The notes beneath the pieces are model-generated. The model worked only from the letters and a program-made list of their open reading frames with translations. It had not been told where the DNA came from and did not search any database. The position numbers and the translations under genes were made by a program. Source: Cryptomeria japonica (taxonomy: Eukaryota > Streptophyta > Pinopsida > Cupressales > Cupressaceae). Taken from it: a stretch of 64,000 nt of DNA. The stretch spans positions 664,390,438 to 664,454,437 of the forward strand of contig NC_081414.1 of assembly GCF_030272615.1 (NCBI RefSeq), in the 5' to 3' direction. Each line of letters begins with the position of its first letter. The stretch's first letter is position 1. Positions 32,957-44,277 of this stretch are shown piece after piece.

Positions 32957-33726
32957 CCATAGAGGGCTCCCTATGTATCAGTATTGTACCATTTTTGTAT
33001 GATGATGAAGACACCTTCGGGTGATTGTAGCCATATGATTTTGACATCATTGTATCATCACACTTATGATTATATATATGAGATGATTCATCTTTGCGGC
33101 AGCTATATGCATGTGTACCTATGTGATGCTTATGATATGGATGCAAATATCTACATGATGCAATGCAATATTTTTGTTCTTTTATGTTTTATATGTTATG
33201 CATATGCAAATGTGAATGTATGTAATGCAGATGAATATGATAATGCAAATGTAAATTGTGCTAATAGGTGTTGTGTGTAGGATGTGATGCAGTTGTGATA
33301 TCTATATGTATTTATGAAATGCTTATATGTGGTAGTGCAGGTACAACTACATGAAATGCAAATGTTTTTGGTATGTCATTATACTTAGTCATGTGATAGC
33401 AGGCTACGCGGACTCGAGAAGGATGATGGAAGTCAATCAAGAAAGGGGGATGAAAGATAGAAGATATGAAAGTGAAAGAGCTTCTTGTGCTTTATCATCA
33501 TTGAGCTTTATTATGGCAAAATAGGTTATGACAATCAAGGCATATGTTCGACCCAGAAAGTCATTGTACCCATTTGCATGGAGATAAGACAGTCACAAAC
33601 AAGGAATGCCCCAGTTCATTCAAGACTCACAATGTCCTCATATCCTTGGACAAGTCATAGCATTACTGAGAGACAATCCACATATAGCAAAAGAAAAATA
33701 GGTGACGATACCCCATCCTCACCTTT

Positions 33727-33806
33727 CTAGTCAAAGACATCCTGGAGATAGAATCTCTAGTCAAAGACATCCTGGAGATAGAATCTCTAGTTAAAGACAT
33801 CTTGGA
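33727..33806. repeat. 30-bp tandem repeat, 2.7 copies
   Basis: Units starting CTAGTCAAAGACATCCTGG at 33727 and 33757 are identical over 30 bp; a third (33787) is partial and diverged. E1 has two diverged copies near 20167-20212. Confidence 0.85.
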
Positions 33807-34432
33807 AAAGCTAAAAGACATGTCACCAAAAGATAAAAATCAAAAGAAAACCAAGACTCGACACCAACATCCACTGTAGTCCTCAAGTTTAGTGTCTCTT
33901 GTCACTTGTATAAGTCGTATTTGATTGTGATCACAATGTTTAATTTCACAAAAAGGATAGATAGCACTGAACCATATGTTGTCCGAGTCTATTGAAAGAT
34001 TTGATTTGTTGAAGCCCATTGTTGCTGTTGTGTCTCATCTAAAACTGACTGAATCCATGAAACTAATACTTTATTGTGGAGAAGATGAAACTTTATTGCG
34101 GATCTGTGATGCAAATGTTGCTTTATTGTGGATTGTGCGCGGATAGATTGAAGGAGGCTGGAAGAAACTGTACCCCTTGAAACATGTGATGTTCTTAGTT
34201 CCACACCCATCACTAGACGTAGGATTTGCCTTAGCCACAGATAGGATCTGATTTATTATGAATGGAAAGGGGTGAAAAGGGAGGTTTATTATGAATGGCT
34301 AACCAATCTTGGGTAGATCAATAACAGGCCATGATGGGAATGGGTAAGTTTATTATGAATGAATAGGTTGTGAGTGTGTGCAAAGTGAAAGGATAAAAGT
34401 GAATCCTGAAGGAGGGAGGAGCAATGTCTCTA

Positions 34433-34590
34433 CACATGGCACTGGTGACCTAGTTTTCACCATGGTACTTGCCCAGGGTGCCACTGAAGTGGTTTTCACC
34501 ATTGGACGAAACTTTTTTTGATTTTTCAATGTTTTTTTTGTGTCACAATGCTCCTCTTTGCCAAGTTTTCACCAAGTAACGATTTTTTTG
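34433..34590 (-). repeat. GGTGAAAAC units of E2
   Basis: The plus strand shows GTTTTCACC at three places (near 34453, 34493 and 34566), the reverse of the E1 units, with the same GGCACC-type partners. Position relative to the integrase stop is conserved. Confidence 0.75.
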
Positions 34591-34696
34591 TTTTATAATT
34601 TTTTTTGTATTTTTGAATTTTTTGAATTTTTTTTTTTTGTTTTCGTATTTTTGAATTTTTTTTTTTTGTATTTTTGAATTAGGATATTCTGAAGAG

Positions 34697-35403
34697 CTAT
34701 GTGTAAAAACTGCGAAGGTGCATGCTATTGATAGGATCCTCTAAAGGTTCACCTTCTGTAGTTGAGAGCTGATATGCACCAGATCCATATGCTGCTGTAA
34801 TGATGTAAGGACCAAGCCAGTTTGGTTCGAACTTGCCCTTCTTCTCTCTGTCTTGCTGATTTTGGGGGTTTTCTTTGAGAACTAAATCACCTACCTCAAA
34901 TGTGCAAGGCTTGACCTTGTGATTGTAGCTGTGACTCATTCGTTGTTGGTAAGCCTTTAGATGATTAAAAGCAGTTTGTCTTCGTTCATCCAGTAGTTCA
35001 AGTTCTTGTAAGCGAGAGACCCTATAGTCTTCATCACTGATAATATTTTGCAAAGAGACTCGTAAAGAGGGTAGCTTGACCTCAATAGGCAAGATGGCTT
35101 CAGTGCCGTAGACAAGTGAATAAGGTGTAGCTCCTGTAGGTGTGCGGACACTTGTGTGGTATGCCCAAAGTGTAGGATTAAGTTGGATATGCCAATTACG
35201 GCCAGCGTCGTCCACTGAACTGCAATCCGTAATCCAGTTGTCAATGCCTCATATTTCGCTATATTATTAGTGCAATGAAATGATAAGCAGTATGATTTTG
35301 GTATTGAATCCCCTTGAGGAGTTATAAAGAGGATGCCAGCTCCTACCCCATGCTGTGTGTATGAGCCATCGAAGTAGAGTTGCCATGGCTTTGCATGTGA
35401 CAT
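34697..35403 (-). pseudogene. pol: E2 pol: truncated second RNase H joined to integrase C-terminus
   Basis: The minus strand first reads WQLYFDGSYTQHGVGAG and NIAKYEALTTGLRIAVQW of the archaeal-type RNase H. It then jumps at about 35218 into RNWHIQLNPTLWAYHTSVRT, close to the end of the integrase core. Compared with E1 (17717 to about 18775) roughly 1.06 kb is missing: the last RNase H carboxylates, the zinc-binding domain and all three integrase catalytic residues. A GTGG/GTCGAC-like microhomology lies at the junction. The C-terminal GPY module (FEPNWLGPYIITAAYGSGAY) remains. E2 cannot make a working integrase. Confidence 0.88.
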
Positions 35404-36777
35404 TGTTAAAATGGATTCATTTGGAAATTTCTGAACTTAGAGGAACATCATCTATCATGGGAGAATTTGCTAATTGATCTGTGATGGCTTTTCCTTTTAT
35501 TGATTTTCTATCCACATACTCGATGTCAAATTCACTCAGGATCATTACCCATTTGACTAGTCACCTAGTAAGTGTTGCTTTATTGAGAAGGTATTTCAAT
35601 GGATCGATTCATGCAACCAACTTAGTCTTATGAGTGAGCATGTAATGTCATAATTTTTGTGAAGCAAAGACCACGATGAGACATGCACGCTCAATTGGTG
35701 TGTAGTTTAACTCATATCCCACCAGTGTGCGACTGATATAGTATACTGCTTTTTCTTTGCCCTCAGCAATTTGTTGTGCTAAGAGTGCCCCCAGTGCTGT
35801 TGGAGTAGCTGATATGTATAGTAATAGAGGCTGATATGGAACTGGTGGCATTAAAACTGGTGGATTCAAAAGATAATCTTTTAGTGTCTGGAACACCCGT
35901 TGACAGTTATCATCCCATTTGAATTTGATGTTTTTATGTAGCAAGTGCGGAAAAGGATTACACTTATTTGCAAGTTGCGCTATGAATCTTCGTATGGACT
36001 AGAGTCTCCCTTGTAAAGACCGAAGTTGACTGATATTTCTTGGTGGTTGCATCTCTAGGATGGCCTTGACTTTTGTTGGATCAGCTTCAATTCCTCTTTT
36101 TGATACAATGAATCCTAGGAGCTTCCCGGAGGTTGCTCCAAAGACACATTTCTTGGGGTTTAATCTTACCTGTATTTTTCCAACTCATCAAAGATGACTG
36201 AAAGTATGTCCAAATGTGCATTTCTATCTATTGACTTGCCCAAGAGGTCATCAACATAATCTTCCATAGTTACGTGCATAAGATCATGAAAGATAGTAGT
36301 CATGGCCCTTTGATATGTAGCGCTTGCATTTTTTAGCCCAAAGGGCATGACATTCCAATAGAAAATTCCCCAAGGACAAGTGAATGATGTTTTGTGTTGA
36401 TACTTAGATGCGATCTTTATTTGATTATAACTAAAGAATCCATCCATCAACGATAACATTTCATGACCCGCTGTGAGATCTACAATCAAATATATGTTTG
36501 GTAATGGGAAGTCATCCTTAGGATAAGCTTTGTTGATGTCTCTGAAATCTGTACATATTCTGATGCTGTGATCTGGTTTATTGACCAGCACTAAGTTGGA
36601 GATCCATTCAGGATAATCAATTGGGCGTATAAATCTGACATCCAATAATTTCTCGAGTTCTACTTTGACTAGTAATGCCACTTGTGGATGTATCTTTCTT
36701 AATTTCTGTTTCACTGGTTTTGCCCCTGGTTTAACTGTCAAATGATGCATTACCAAATATGGATCCAATCCAGGCAT
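35404..36777 (-). pseudogene. pol: E2 pol: reverse transcriptase and RNase H
   Basis: Frames on the minus strand give [60 protein letters not shown] and EDYVDDLL. RNase H follows (LLLYISATPTALGALLAQQI). A break near 36166-36180 separates the two, and the RNase H frame ends in a TGA at 35648-35650 after FASQKL, the same place as in E1. The Arg codon AGA, lost in E1, is intact here. The overall frame is broken at least twice. Confidence 0.85.
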
Positions 36778-36807
36778 ATCGGCATATGACCATGCAAAGT
36801 TGATTTG

Positions 36808-38112
36808 TCATTCTTTGAAGAAGCTTATGAATTTTGATCTTTCTGACTCCATCAAAGATTGGGCTAGGAATATGTTGTGTGGAACTTCTTCTGTACCAAT
36901 GTTTGTTTTTATAGTCTCCTCTACCAACATGGATGACTTTTCCTCATATGATGCTGGGAGGATGTCGAGCCTTCCATCTTTGGGTACCTCAGAGAGGTTT
37001 TCACCCTTAGATACGTCCTTTCTTTTTACTTTTTTCGGGTCAGACAGCGCCACAGTGTGGTTTTCGCCATAAGACCCTTGGTTTTTTCTTGTTTTCACAT
37101 TTTTGCGACTGGAAGGTCCGATGCCCTCACCAAAATATGCCATGCTATTGAGTTCTATAGTGTATCCCACTTTATGGTCCCCAGGGGGAAGATCATCTCG
37201 TATGCCAAGATAGTCAATAAAAGCTTCATCATTTTGGAATGTGTCAAACTGTGCAGGTCCTTCATGATCCCAGTCAATGAGTTGGTGGTGAACAAGGGGA
37301 AGGCCTTTAATGTCTTCGAAGTTAGTGGGGCTAAGAGTGAAGATGCATTTATATTTGGGTATGTCAAGGTAATTATTAAGGTCATCAATGGCACTCTCCT
37401 CATCAGTCTCGATCGTGAACAAATCCAAATTATCATCACTAGTAGCGCATTCTGGGACAAGTGTTCTCATCCTATGTGATTTCAACCTAGGACCTTGAGA
37501 CAAGGACTGTGTGGAATCCTCATTGGTTGTTTCTTGACCAAATTTGAATCTTTTATAAAATTCCTCTTCTTTTATGGGTTCATCTGGCTCTCTGAATGTC
37601 TCAGTGAGCTCGTAGTCACTGGAGGATTTATCTGAACCCCATTCCCATTCGTTGGAGTCTGTGGAATAGCGATCCTCCTATTGAATTTTGGTAGCTTTAA
37701 GTTGTAAGGCTTCTTCTATCCTTTGAGTGTGGACCTTGGAAGTCAGGAAACCAAGTCCCTTCGAGCGTTCCCTTTTGAATGTCAATTCAAGTTGTAAAGG
37801 TTCAATGATGCCTTCCTTTCATAACCCAAGAGGGCTTTTTCCATCATACCCAAATTTTTGTAGAATCTTGAAACCTTTGCCATATTTCTCACATGGTAGA
37901 CTGATATGATCTTGTGTATCATCTTCAAGGTTTTTGTAATTCATTTTGTATAAGTCTTCCTCTTCTAGTTTTCCCCATCTTTGAAAGGTAGTAGGGTCCC
38001 ATTTGAGTACCATGATGGATACTTGCTTGTTAGGATGTGGTCTTCCATATTCTTTTGGTGAACTCATGACTTGTTGTAAGTACATGGTCTGATTTAAAGT
38101 GTATTCCCCCAT
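36808..38112 (-). pseudogene. pol: E2 pol linker and G-patch-like segment
   Basis: The minus-strand frame at 38112-37819 has [20 protein letters not shown] and then [19 protein letters not shown], the G-patch-like segment. A frameshift near 37820 and a stop near 37680 break it. The acidic linker continues at 37503-36808 and includes two GGYGAAAACC motifs (37048-37070 and 36985-37010, reversed). It is collinear with E1 14820-16130. Confidence 0.8.
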
Positions 38113-38121
38113 GCCCTTGTC

Positions 38122-38730
38122 CTAAAATTTTCCTTTAAGCTCACCTTGTTTTGATGTCGAAGGTTTTAATGACTTAGGATCAATGTATGCCGAAGAAGGA
38201 ATAGCTTTGCGATTATTGGGAATGATGGTCTCAGTTTTTGATCTCAGGTTATTGTAGTATATGAATGGATTAGGATCACCATTAACTGTTACCTCCACTC
38301 CATTGTGAGGAAACTTAATGCATTGGTGATATGTAGATGGGACTGCCCTCATTTCATGAATCCAAGGACACCCTAGCAATATGTTGTAAGTGAGATCTAG
38401 ATCAAGGACTTGACAAACCACATCCTTCATAACTGGCCCAACTCTGAGAGGTAAGGTGACTGTGCCCTTGGATGAATGCTCTTCATCGTCATATGCCTTG
38501 ATGGTGATTTTTTTTGTAGAATTCACAGCTTTATCAAAATATCCCAATTGTTTAATTGTGCTCAATGTACAAATGTTTAGACCAGCTCCTCCATCTATCA
38601 GGACTCGTTTTATTCGTTGTTTGTGTATGAAGGCTTCAATGTGTAATGGTGCATTATGTGGTTGGCTCACAGAGGTGTCGTTGGCTTCTGTGAATGTAAG
38701 GGAATATGGAATGGAAAGGTACCCCACCAT
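38122..38730 (-). pseudogene. pro: E2 protease region
   Basis: Read on the minus strand: [20 protein letters not shown] with the catalytic Asp, [17 protein letters not shown], then CQVLDLDLTYNILLGCPWIH read through without a break. This copy shows that the E1 change near 14530 is a 4-bp deletion. A stop separates it from Gag at about 38731-38739. Confidence 0.85.
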
Positions 38731-38739
38731 GGCTTGAAA

Positions 38740-41160
38740 CTAGTCCACGTTCAGATCTGTAGGAACGACGGTGTCTCTCAAGATTTTATCAAGAATAGCT
38801 TTATGTGCAGGGGATATGCATAAGAGCTCAAGGATGAAGATGAGCGTGGGTGTCTTCCCTAACTGTTCTACAAGGTCATACTCATATTTGGTTGATGAGG
38901 AAGCAGTGTTTTTGGCTGGAGCACCTTGTAAAGTGAATTTACCTCGGCGGGTTGTAACATGACATTTAGAGATAGGTTCAGAAGAAGATCCAACACCTTT
39001 TAGGACAATCTTGGGTCTCCGGGTAGAATTCTCAGGGTTTTTGTCCTTGATGATAATGGTAGAGACATAATTGTCCATCGAAATGTGATTAATAGTTGAA
39101 TCATAGTTATAGGTTGCTCTGGTATAGTTGGTTTGGTCATCTATGGCTTTAGCTTTTCCCTTGTCATGTTTTGGGAATGGTTCCTTAAACATCTCATGTT
39201 CTTGATTGGATGAGTGTCCTTCAATCTCAATGTCACCTCTATCAATAAGATCTTGTATGATGTTCTTCAGTCGATGGCAATTTCCTGTCTTATGACCCTT
39301 GCTCTTATGAAATTCACAATATTCATCATCATTCCACCAATTTGGTTTAACCTTTGGTTCGTATGGAGGAAAATCTGGAACTGTGATTACCTTGTTTGCC
39401 ACTAGCTTCTTGAAAACTGACTCAAGTGGTTCTCCCAATGGAGTGTACTTCCTTCATGATTTGGAAGTTGTTTGAGTATTCACTTGATTGTTTGTAGAGC
39501 TTGATCCTAAAAAAATGATTTTGGGTTGCACTGTATTGGCGTCAACAACGCCATCATTGACTATGTTCTTGTTTTTATTCCAAAATCTTGGCTTGTCTTT
39601 TCCTTTAAAGTCATCTTTGTTTTCCTTGAATATCTTAATGACTCCTTGTTCAATTAGGACCTTCTCTGTTGCTAAGGCTTTTTCAATGACGTCCTTGAAG
39701 GTGGACAAACAAGCTTTCCTTAAATCATAGCCAATGTCTTTGTTAACATTCTGGGTGAACATTTCTACCATTTGTTTTTGTGGAATTTCACAAGAGCATC
39801 GGATGGCTAGATTCCTCCATCTTTGTAAAAATGATGCAAAAGACTCTCCCTCTTTTTGCTTGGTGTTGCACAAGGTAGTGACTGATATGTCTGTCTCTAT
39901 ATTGTAGGAGAAATGTTGAATAAATGCCTCTGCTAAGTCACCCCGTGACTTAATTCCAGGGAAGTTGGGAGAACCATTCCATAGCTTGATCACCTAAGCT
40001 TTGTGGGAATAATCTCATCAAATATGTCTCTTCTGCTACTATCTCAATGCAAGCTGTGAAAAACTATCTTATGTGTGCCTTAGGATCCCCTTTTCCTCTA
40101 TACTTATCAAACTTAGGTGTCACAAAGTGTGTAGGAAATGGAGGCAATGGAATGCTCTTGTCAAATGGATAAGTACATATGTCTCTCATTGTGTATGTTG
40201 GCTTTGGTGTATTTATGTCCTCCATTTTCTTTTGTAAGTCCCTGATTTGTTGCTCCAAATTGTTCTTAGGTGGAGATCGACTTCTTGGACCATACCCTAT
40301 GCTTGAGGCACCAATTGGAGGAGGAGCATGTTGCATATATGGATGATATTGATCATACACATGTTCATATGGAGGAGGTCTATATTGATGTTGCATATAT
40401 GGACCACTTGGTATAGATTCATGTTGAGGAACGAAATATCTATTTTGTCCATGTATACCATACTCTACAGGCATGCCATGTTCTAATGTGTTGCCCCCAA
40501 ATTTGACACGGGGTTTCCTTGTGTCCAAATTTGAGCATGGCTTTGAATATCCAATTGCTTTGGTGGTTGATCCATAGCATTGGTATGTGATTGAGCATAT
40601 TTCTCTGCATAAGACTTCCATAATGGTCTGCGAAGGTGAGTATCATATGCTTGACCATGTGTATGTGGGACCTCTGGTTTTTGAAACAAAGATGATGGTG
40701 ATTCAGGCACAAGATGTGATCTTCTATTGCCTCCACTATTAGGCCTCCTTTGATCCATGTTGGAGTGAGGTTGTTGCAAAGGTTGATTTTCCATTATTTG
40801 AGACATGTCAAAATCATGAGGTATCTTGGCTCCACTTTGTGCCATCATTTGTAAGAAGTATTGTCTATCCCTCCTCATTATTTCCTCAATCAATCGATTA
40901 AAACGAGGACCCATAATGGATTCTTCCACATCTGCTGAATGTATGGAAAAGTTGTCCATATTGTCATTGTGTGTATCATTGTTGTTTGTAGTGTCCATGT
41001 TCTCAACATTTGGAATGTTTCTATAGGCATCCATGTCAGGTAATGTAGTATGATCAGAATTGAAAAAGATATCATTGTCATACTCATAAGAACTCATGTT
41101 TGTGGACTCTTGAGCCTCTTTAGTTTCTCTCCTAGATTTTTGAAGACGGGTTTCAACCAT
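38740..41160 (-). pseudogene. gag: E2 Gag
   Basis: The start [19 protein letters not shown] at 41160 matches E1. The frame shifts near 40500-40600 and near 40060, then runs through the Gag domain ([16 protein letters not shown] near 39950) and zinc knuckle [14 protein letters not shown] near 39310. Stops lie around 39450 and 38739. Close similarity to E1 Gag along the length, but broken at least three times. Confidence 0.85.
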
Positions 41161-41647
41161 GAACTAGGTATTGACCGAGATGTGTGAGAAAAAATGGAAA
41201 AAGTATGGAAGACCAAGAGTTGGATGGAATGTAAATGAATCTGAAGTGTACTTGCAATGTCCAAAGTGTAAGACCAAGTATGTATGTAGTAGAGTAGGTG
41301 TGACTTCCAAAGAGAGGATAGTTTCTCTTGATGAGGTAAGTTGACCTTGACTCTAAGTAAGACCAAATGAGACCCAAAGGTGATAGACCTTGATGAGGGA
41401 CCACTTAGCAAAATGTTGTTGTATGTAGTGTGTTGACAAAGTATGATGAGGACAAGCAAGTGACCTTTTGACTCAAGTTTAGACAAATGTGAATGTAATG
41501 TAAGGTGTAAAGCAATGATGGATTGTGTGAGACCTAAAGACAGGTTGAATGCTAAATGAAATGCTAGAGAAATAACCTAGGAAGCTCAAGAATTCCGAAA
41601 CTGACTGTGTTTGTGTGTTGGACTTTAAAAGTTTTTAAATTCTGATC

Positions 41648-41815
41648 ATAGACGCAATTTCCTGACATAGACGTGGTTCTATTTAACACAGACGCGTTTT
41701 TGAGATTTTTTTTGTAAATTGCAATGTTGATTCTGGAAACACAGATCCGTTTCTGCCCTTCACAGATGTGATCATACAACACAGACGCTATTATGTCAGA
41801 CACATATGCGTTTCT
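41648..41815 (-). repeat. CGCGTCTGTG-type array before gag
   Basis: The plus strand shows ATAGACGCA, ATAGACGTG, ACAGACGCG, ACAGATCCG, ACAGATGTG and ACAGACGCT at about 20-40 bp spacing. At the matching place E1 (about 11320) has only a few bases between the same flanks (AAATT and TCCAACA), so the array is an insertion/expansion in E2 or a loss in E1. Confidence 0.78.
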
Positions 41816-42059
41816 ACAAAATTTGTGCAATTTTTTCCATTCTATGAAGTCGTATTTGTTGTGACCAAATCTGACTATTTGATTGTTTTTCATGACAAGA
41901 GGACATAGTGTTGATGAAGACCCAATGTTTGCAAGTGTCTAGACTCAAAATGACTCCAAGAAAAGTGTGTTGTTTGATGTAAAAATGTTTTGCATACACT
42001 TGAAGACACAAAATACACAATGTTTTTCTATTTGGTCTTGAATGTTTTGAATGTTTAAA

Positions 42060-42640
42060 ATAAGTCAAGCACAATTCTTATGGCTGGCCAAGACAATAGT
42101 TGTTGATCCCACATGGGTTTTTACCCTCAACGCTACACTATTCAGAGTGGATACTTAGATGCTTGACCTCACTGGCTCCACCCTCAGCACTCACTTCTCG
42201 AGTCAGCCAAGCATCTGTCCCCATGAAAACTCCCCATGGGAAACTTTGTATCTCTACTAAGAATCGTATGTGTGTGGGCTGCTACCAGAGGTCTGACCTG
42301 CTGCCTCAACAACTAGAAGGATTTGGGCTTCTAAAACAAAAAGGTGCTAGTAAGGGCATCTGCTCGTGTGGCCATACATGCGACACTTTAAGCTCTGTAA
42401 ATATAGAAAGCTTCCAGCCGGTAGGGGTTACGCCCTACAACTGATCAAATAAATTTGATCAAACGGGTTTATGGGGAGACATAGTGTCGGTATGGACTAA
42501 TCAACACACGTTATTCATAGTTTTCACCATGAATACAGTTATTTATAGTGGTTTGGAAGAAGATGGCTTTTCTTTTGCTACCACTTGGGTCGTTCTCTTC
42601 TCACTAGTAGTCCTAATGACCACACGGGAAGACAAGCCCT
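42060..42640 (-). promoter_or_regulatory. Conserved, hairpin-rich leader block of E2
   Basis: Reverse counterpart of E1 10500-11060. The palindrome TGATCAAATAAATTTGATCA (42442-42461), the GTAGGG/CCCTAC hairpin next to it (42420-42438) and the AGGTC/GACCT stem near 42292 are all kept. No conserved reading frame. Candidate packaging or translation signal by position. Confidence 0.55.
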
Positions 42641-43025
42641 CTAAAGATTAAACAAAAAGAGCCTATTGCTCAAGACACAAAAAAAACAATGGTTCAATTT
42701 TAGTGCACCAATTGAAGTGTTTGCTAGTCTATAAAGCACAAAAAAAAAATCAAAAACCCTTGCTAAGGACCTGCAAAAAAGATTTATTAGTAGTTTGGAT
42801 TGTTTGAAATAATCACCCCTTCCTGCAAGCACACAAGTTAGGTAAATTTTAAACCCAAAAGACTTTGTGAAAATAGGGGCCTTCAACCAAACGATTTTGC
42901 TTTCAAGACAAGCTGCACCAATTTTGTTAGCTAGATTTGAAAATGTTAGCTCAAAATAAACCAGATCTGAAACATTAAATGATGAAAAACTGAATCAATA
43001 AAACCCCCAAAATGAAATCAATGCA

Positions 43026-43285
43026 CACAGACGCAGTTACCCTAGACACAGACGCGACTCTCTAACGTAGACGCGCTTCTGCGAGACACAAACGTGACTC
43101 AAGAACCCAGACGCGACTTGTGAACATAGACGCGTCTAAAAACACCATAGACGTGACTGAGGAACATAGACGCGGTTTTCAGAATCTGCAAAATAAAATA
43201 TTGTCGAGGACATAGATGTGATTCCAGTGTCACAGATGTGGCAGAAAACCAAAAACGCGATCCGAAAGTACACAGGCGCGAAAGT
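43026..43285 (-). repeat. CGCGTCTGTG-type array next to the PBS
   Basis: On the plus strand about twelve ACAGACGCG/ATAGACGCG/ATAGACGTG variants occur every 15-25 bp between 43026 and 43285, ending about 85 bp before the PBS. E1 has a different repeat (three 300-bp units) in this part of the leader. Confidence 0.8.
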
Positions 43286-43368
43286 ACCAAAATGTCGTCG
43301 AAAATGTCAAATCTGCAACTTCAAAATACAAAATCTACAACAAAATGTTAAATGCAAAAGGGACAAGA

Positions 43369-43386
43369 GTCCCACCGGGCGTGCCA
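43369..43386 (-). other. Primer-binding site of E2
   Basis: GTCCCACCGGGCGTGCCA on the plus strand is the exact reverse complement of the E1 PBS. It is separated from the LTR by AAA, mirroring TTT in E1. Confidence 0.87.
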
Positions 43387-43389
43387 AAA

Positions 43390-44114
43390 TGTATATGGTG
43401 AAAATGGATAACAATAATAACGATATTGAAAGGCTAAATGAATTCAACCACAAAACCCTAGCCTAACAACAACAAAGATCCACCATAACATATGAAGATT
43501 ACCTAAGACAATGCAAATCAAATGAAATCACAAAGATTATACCATCACATGTCCAATAGGGTTTGGATCTCCATTCTACCTATCTCCATTGATCTTGCTT
43601 GATATATTTGCTCTCAGTTTTTATGTGCACAAGAGCTCAACAAAGAACGGAATGTGGTTGCAAGTAGGATCACATATGCCAAGTAGTCAAATTGATCAAG
43701 TAGTTCGGTAGTTAGGGTTTGATAATGAAGGAAGAATCTCCTTATATAGAAGACACAATATGAAATGGAGGGATAAGATTGAGAGGTGTAAAAGGAGGTC
43801 GGCTATGATTAGAAGGTAGGTAAAAGAAATAATAAAATAATGAAAGGGGTAGATAGTGTATGAATTAAGAGATGAATGACATGTGTCATGGGTAGAAAAG
43901 GTTAATGAATTAATTAAATAAATAAAGATTTATTTAATTAATAGAAGAAGTGGGATCAATTAAATAAATAAAATATTTATTTAATTTAAGAAAAGGATAA
44001 TTTAAATAAATAAATGCATTTATTGCTAGAAGAGGATAAATGAATTAATTAAATAAATAAAGATTTATTTAATTAATAGAAGAATTAGGCTTAAAGTTAT
44101 TAAATAAATAAAAT
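43390..44114 (-). repeat. E2 5' LTR, outer end lost
   Basis: It begins TGTATATGGTG at 43390 and follows the 3' LTR to about AATAAATAAAAT at 44114. It lacks the last roughly 36 bp up to TGTCTACA. About 16 bp around TTATTGCTAGAAG (44022) are also missing. Without its outer terminus this LTR has no TG end and no target duplication. Confidence 0.88.
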
Positions 44115-44174
44115 GTTGTTTCAGGTATCTGCTCAAAGTCTATCTTTGTGAAATGTTGTTTCAGGTCATCCACC
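44111..44174. repeat. Filler DNA with a repeated AAATGTTGTTTCAGGT
   Basis: AAATGTTGTTTCAGGT occurs at 44111-44126 and 44151-44166, with unrelated bases between. The segment bridges the broken LTR end and the 103-bp flank copy. The first repeat overlaps an AAAAT shared with the LTR, a microhomology-type junction. Confidence 0.8.
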
Positions 44175-44277
44175 ATTTTGCTAGGGATTATCTACATCAC
44201 TAATTATAGGAATCAAAATGTTATGAATATCCAAGGCATGGACTAGACTCATAGACAATAAGTATCTCAATGCACAT
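44175..44277. repeat. 103-bp direct repeat flanking E2, right copy
   Basis: Matches 28898-29000 from ATTTTGCTAGGG to ATGCACAT with about three substitutions. It then continues into E3 sequence (AGGTTCATAAACACC) not present on the left. Confidence 0.9.

Larger units (their letters stand above)
32957..34696. other. E2 region between PMD end and integrase
   Basis: AT-rich DNA downstream of PMD, then a block collinear with E1 19294-21010. It contains the 30-bp tandem repeat at 33727-33806, GGTGAAAAC units at 34433-34590, and T-runs at 34510-34680. No gene recognised. Confidence 0.65.
29001..44114 (-). mobile_element. E2: Tat-type Ty3/gypsy element nested in E3
   Basis: Same family as E1: matching LTR, identical PBS, collinear gag-pro-pol, and an opposite-strand PMD gene. 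The 3' LTR (29001-29778) is complete. The 5' LTR (43390-44114) has lost its outer roughly 36 bp and an internal block. Pol has several frameshifts and a deletion of about 1.06 kb spanning the end of the second RNase H and most of integrase. By eye the LTRs differ at roughly a dozen sites plus indels, so E2 is older than E1. Confidence 0.92.
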
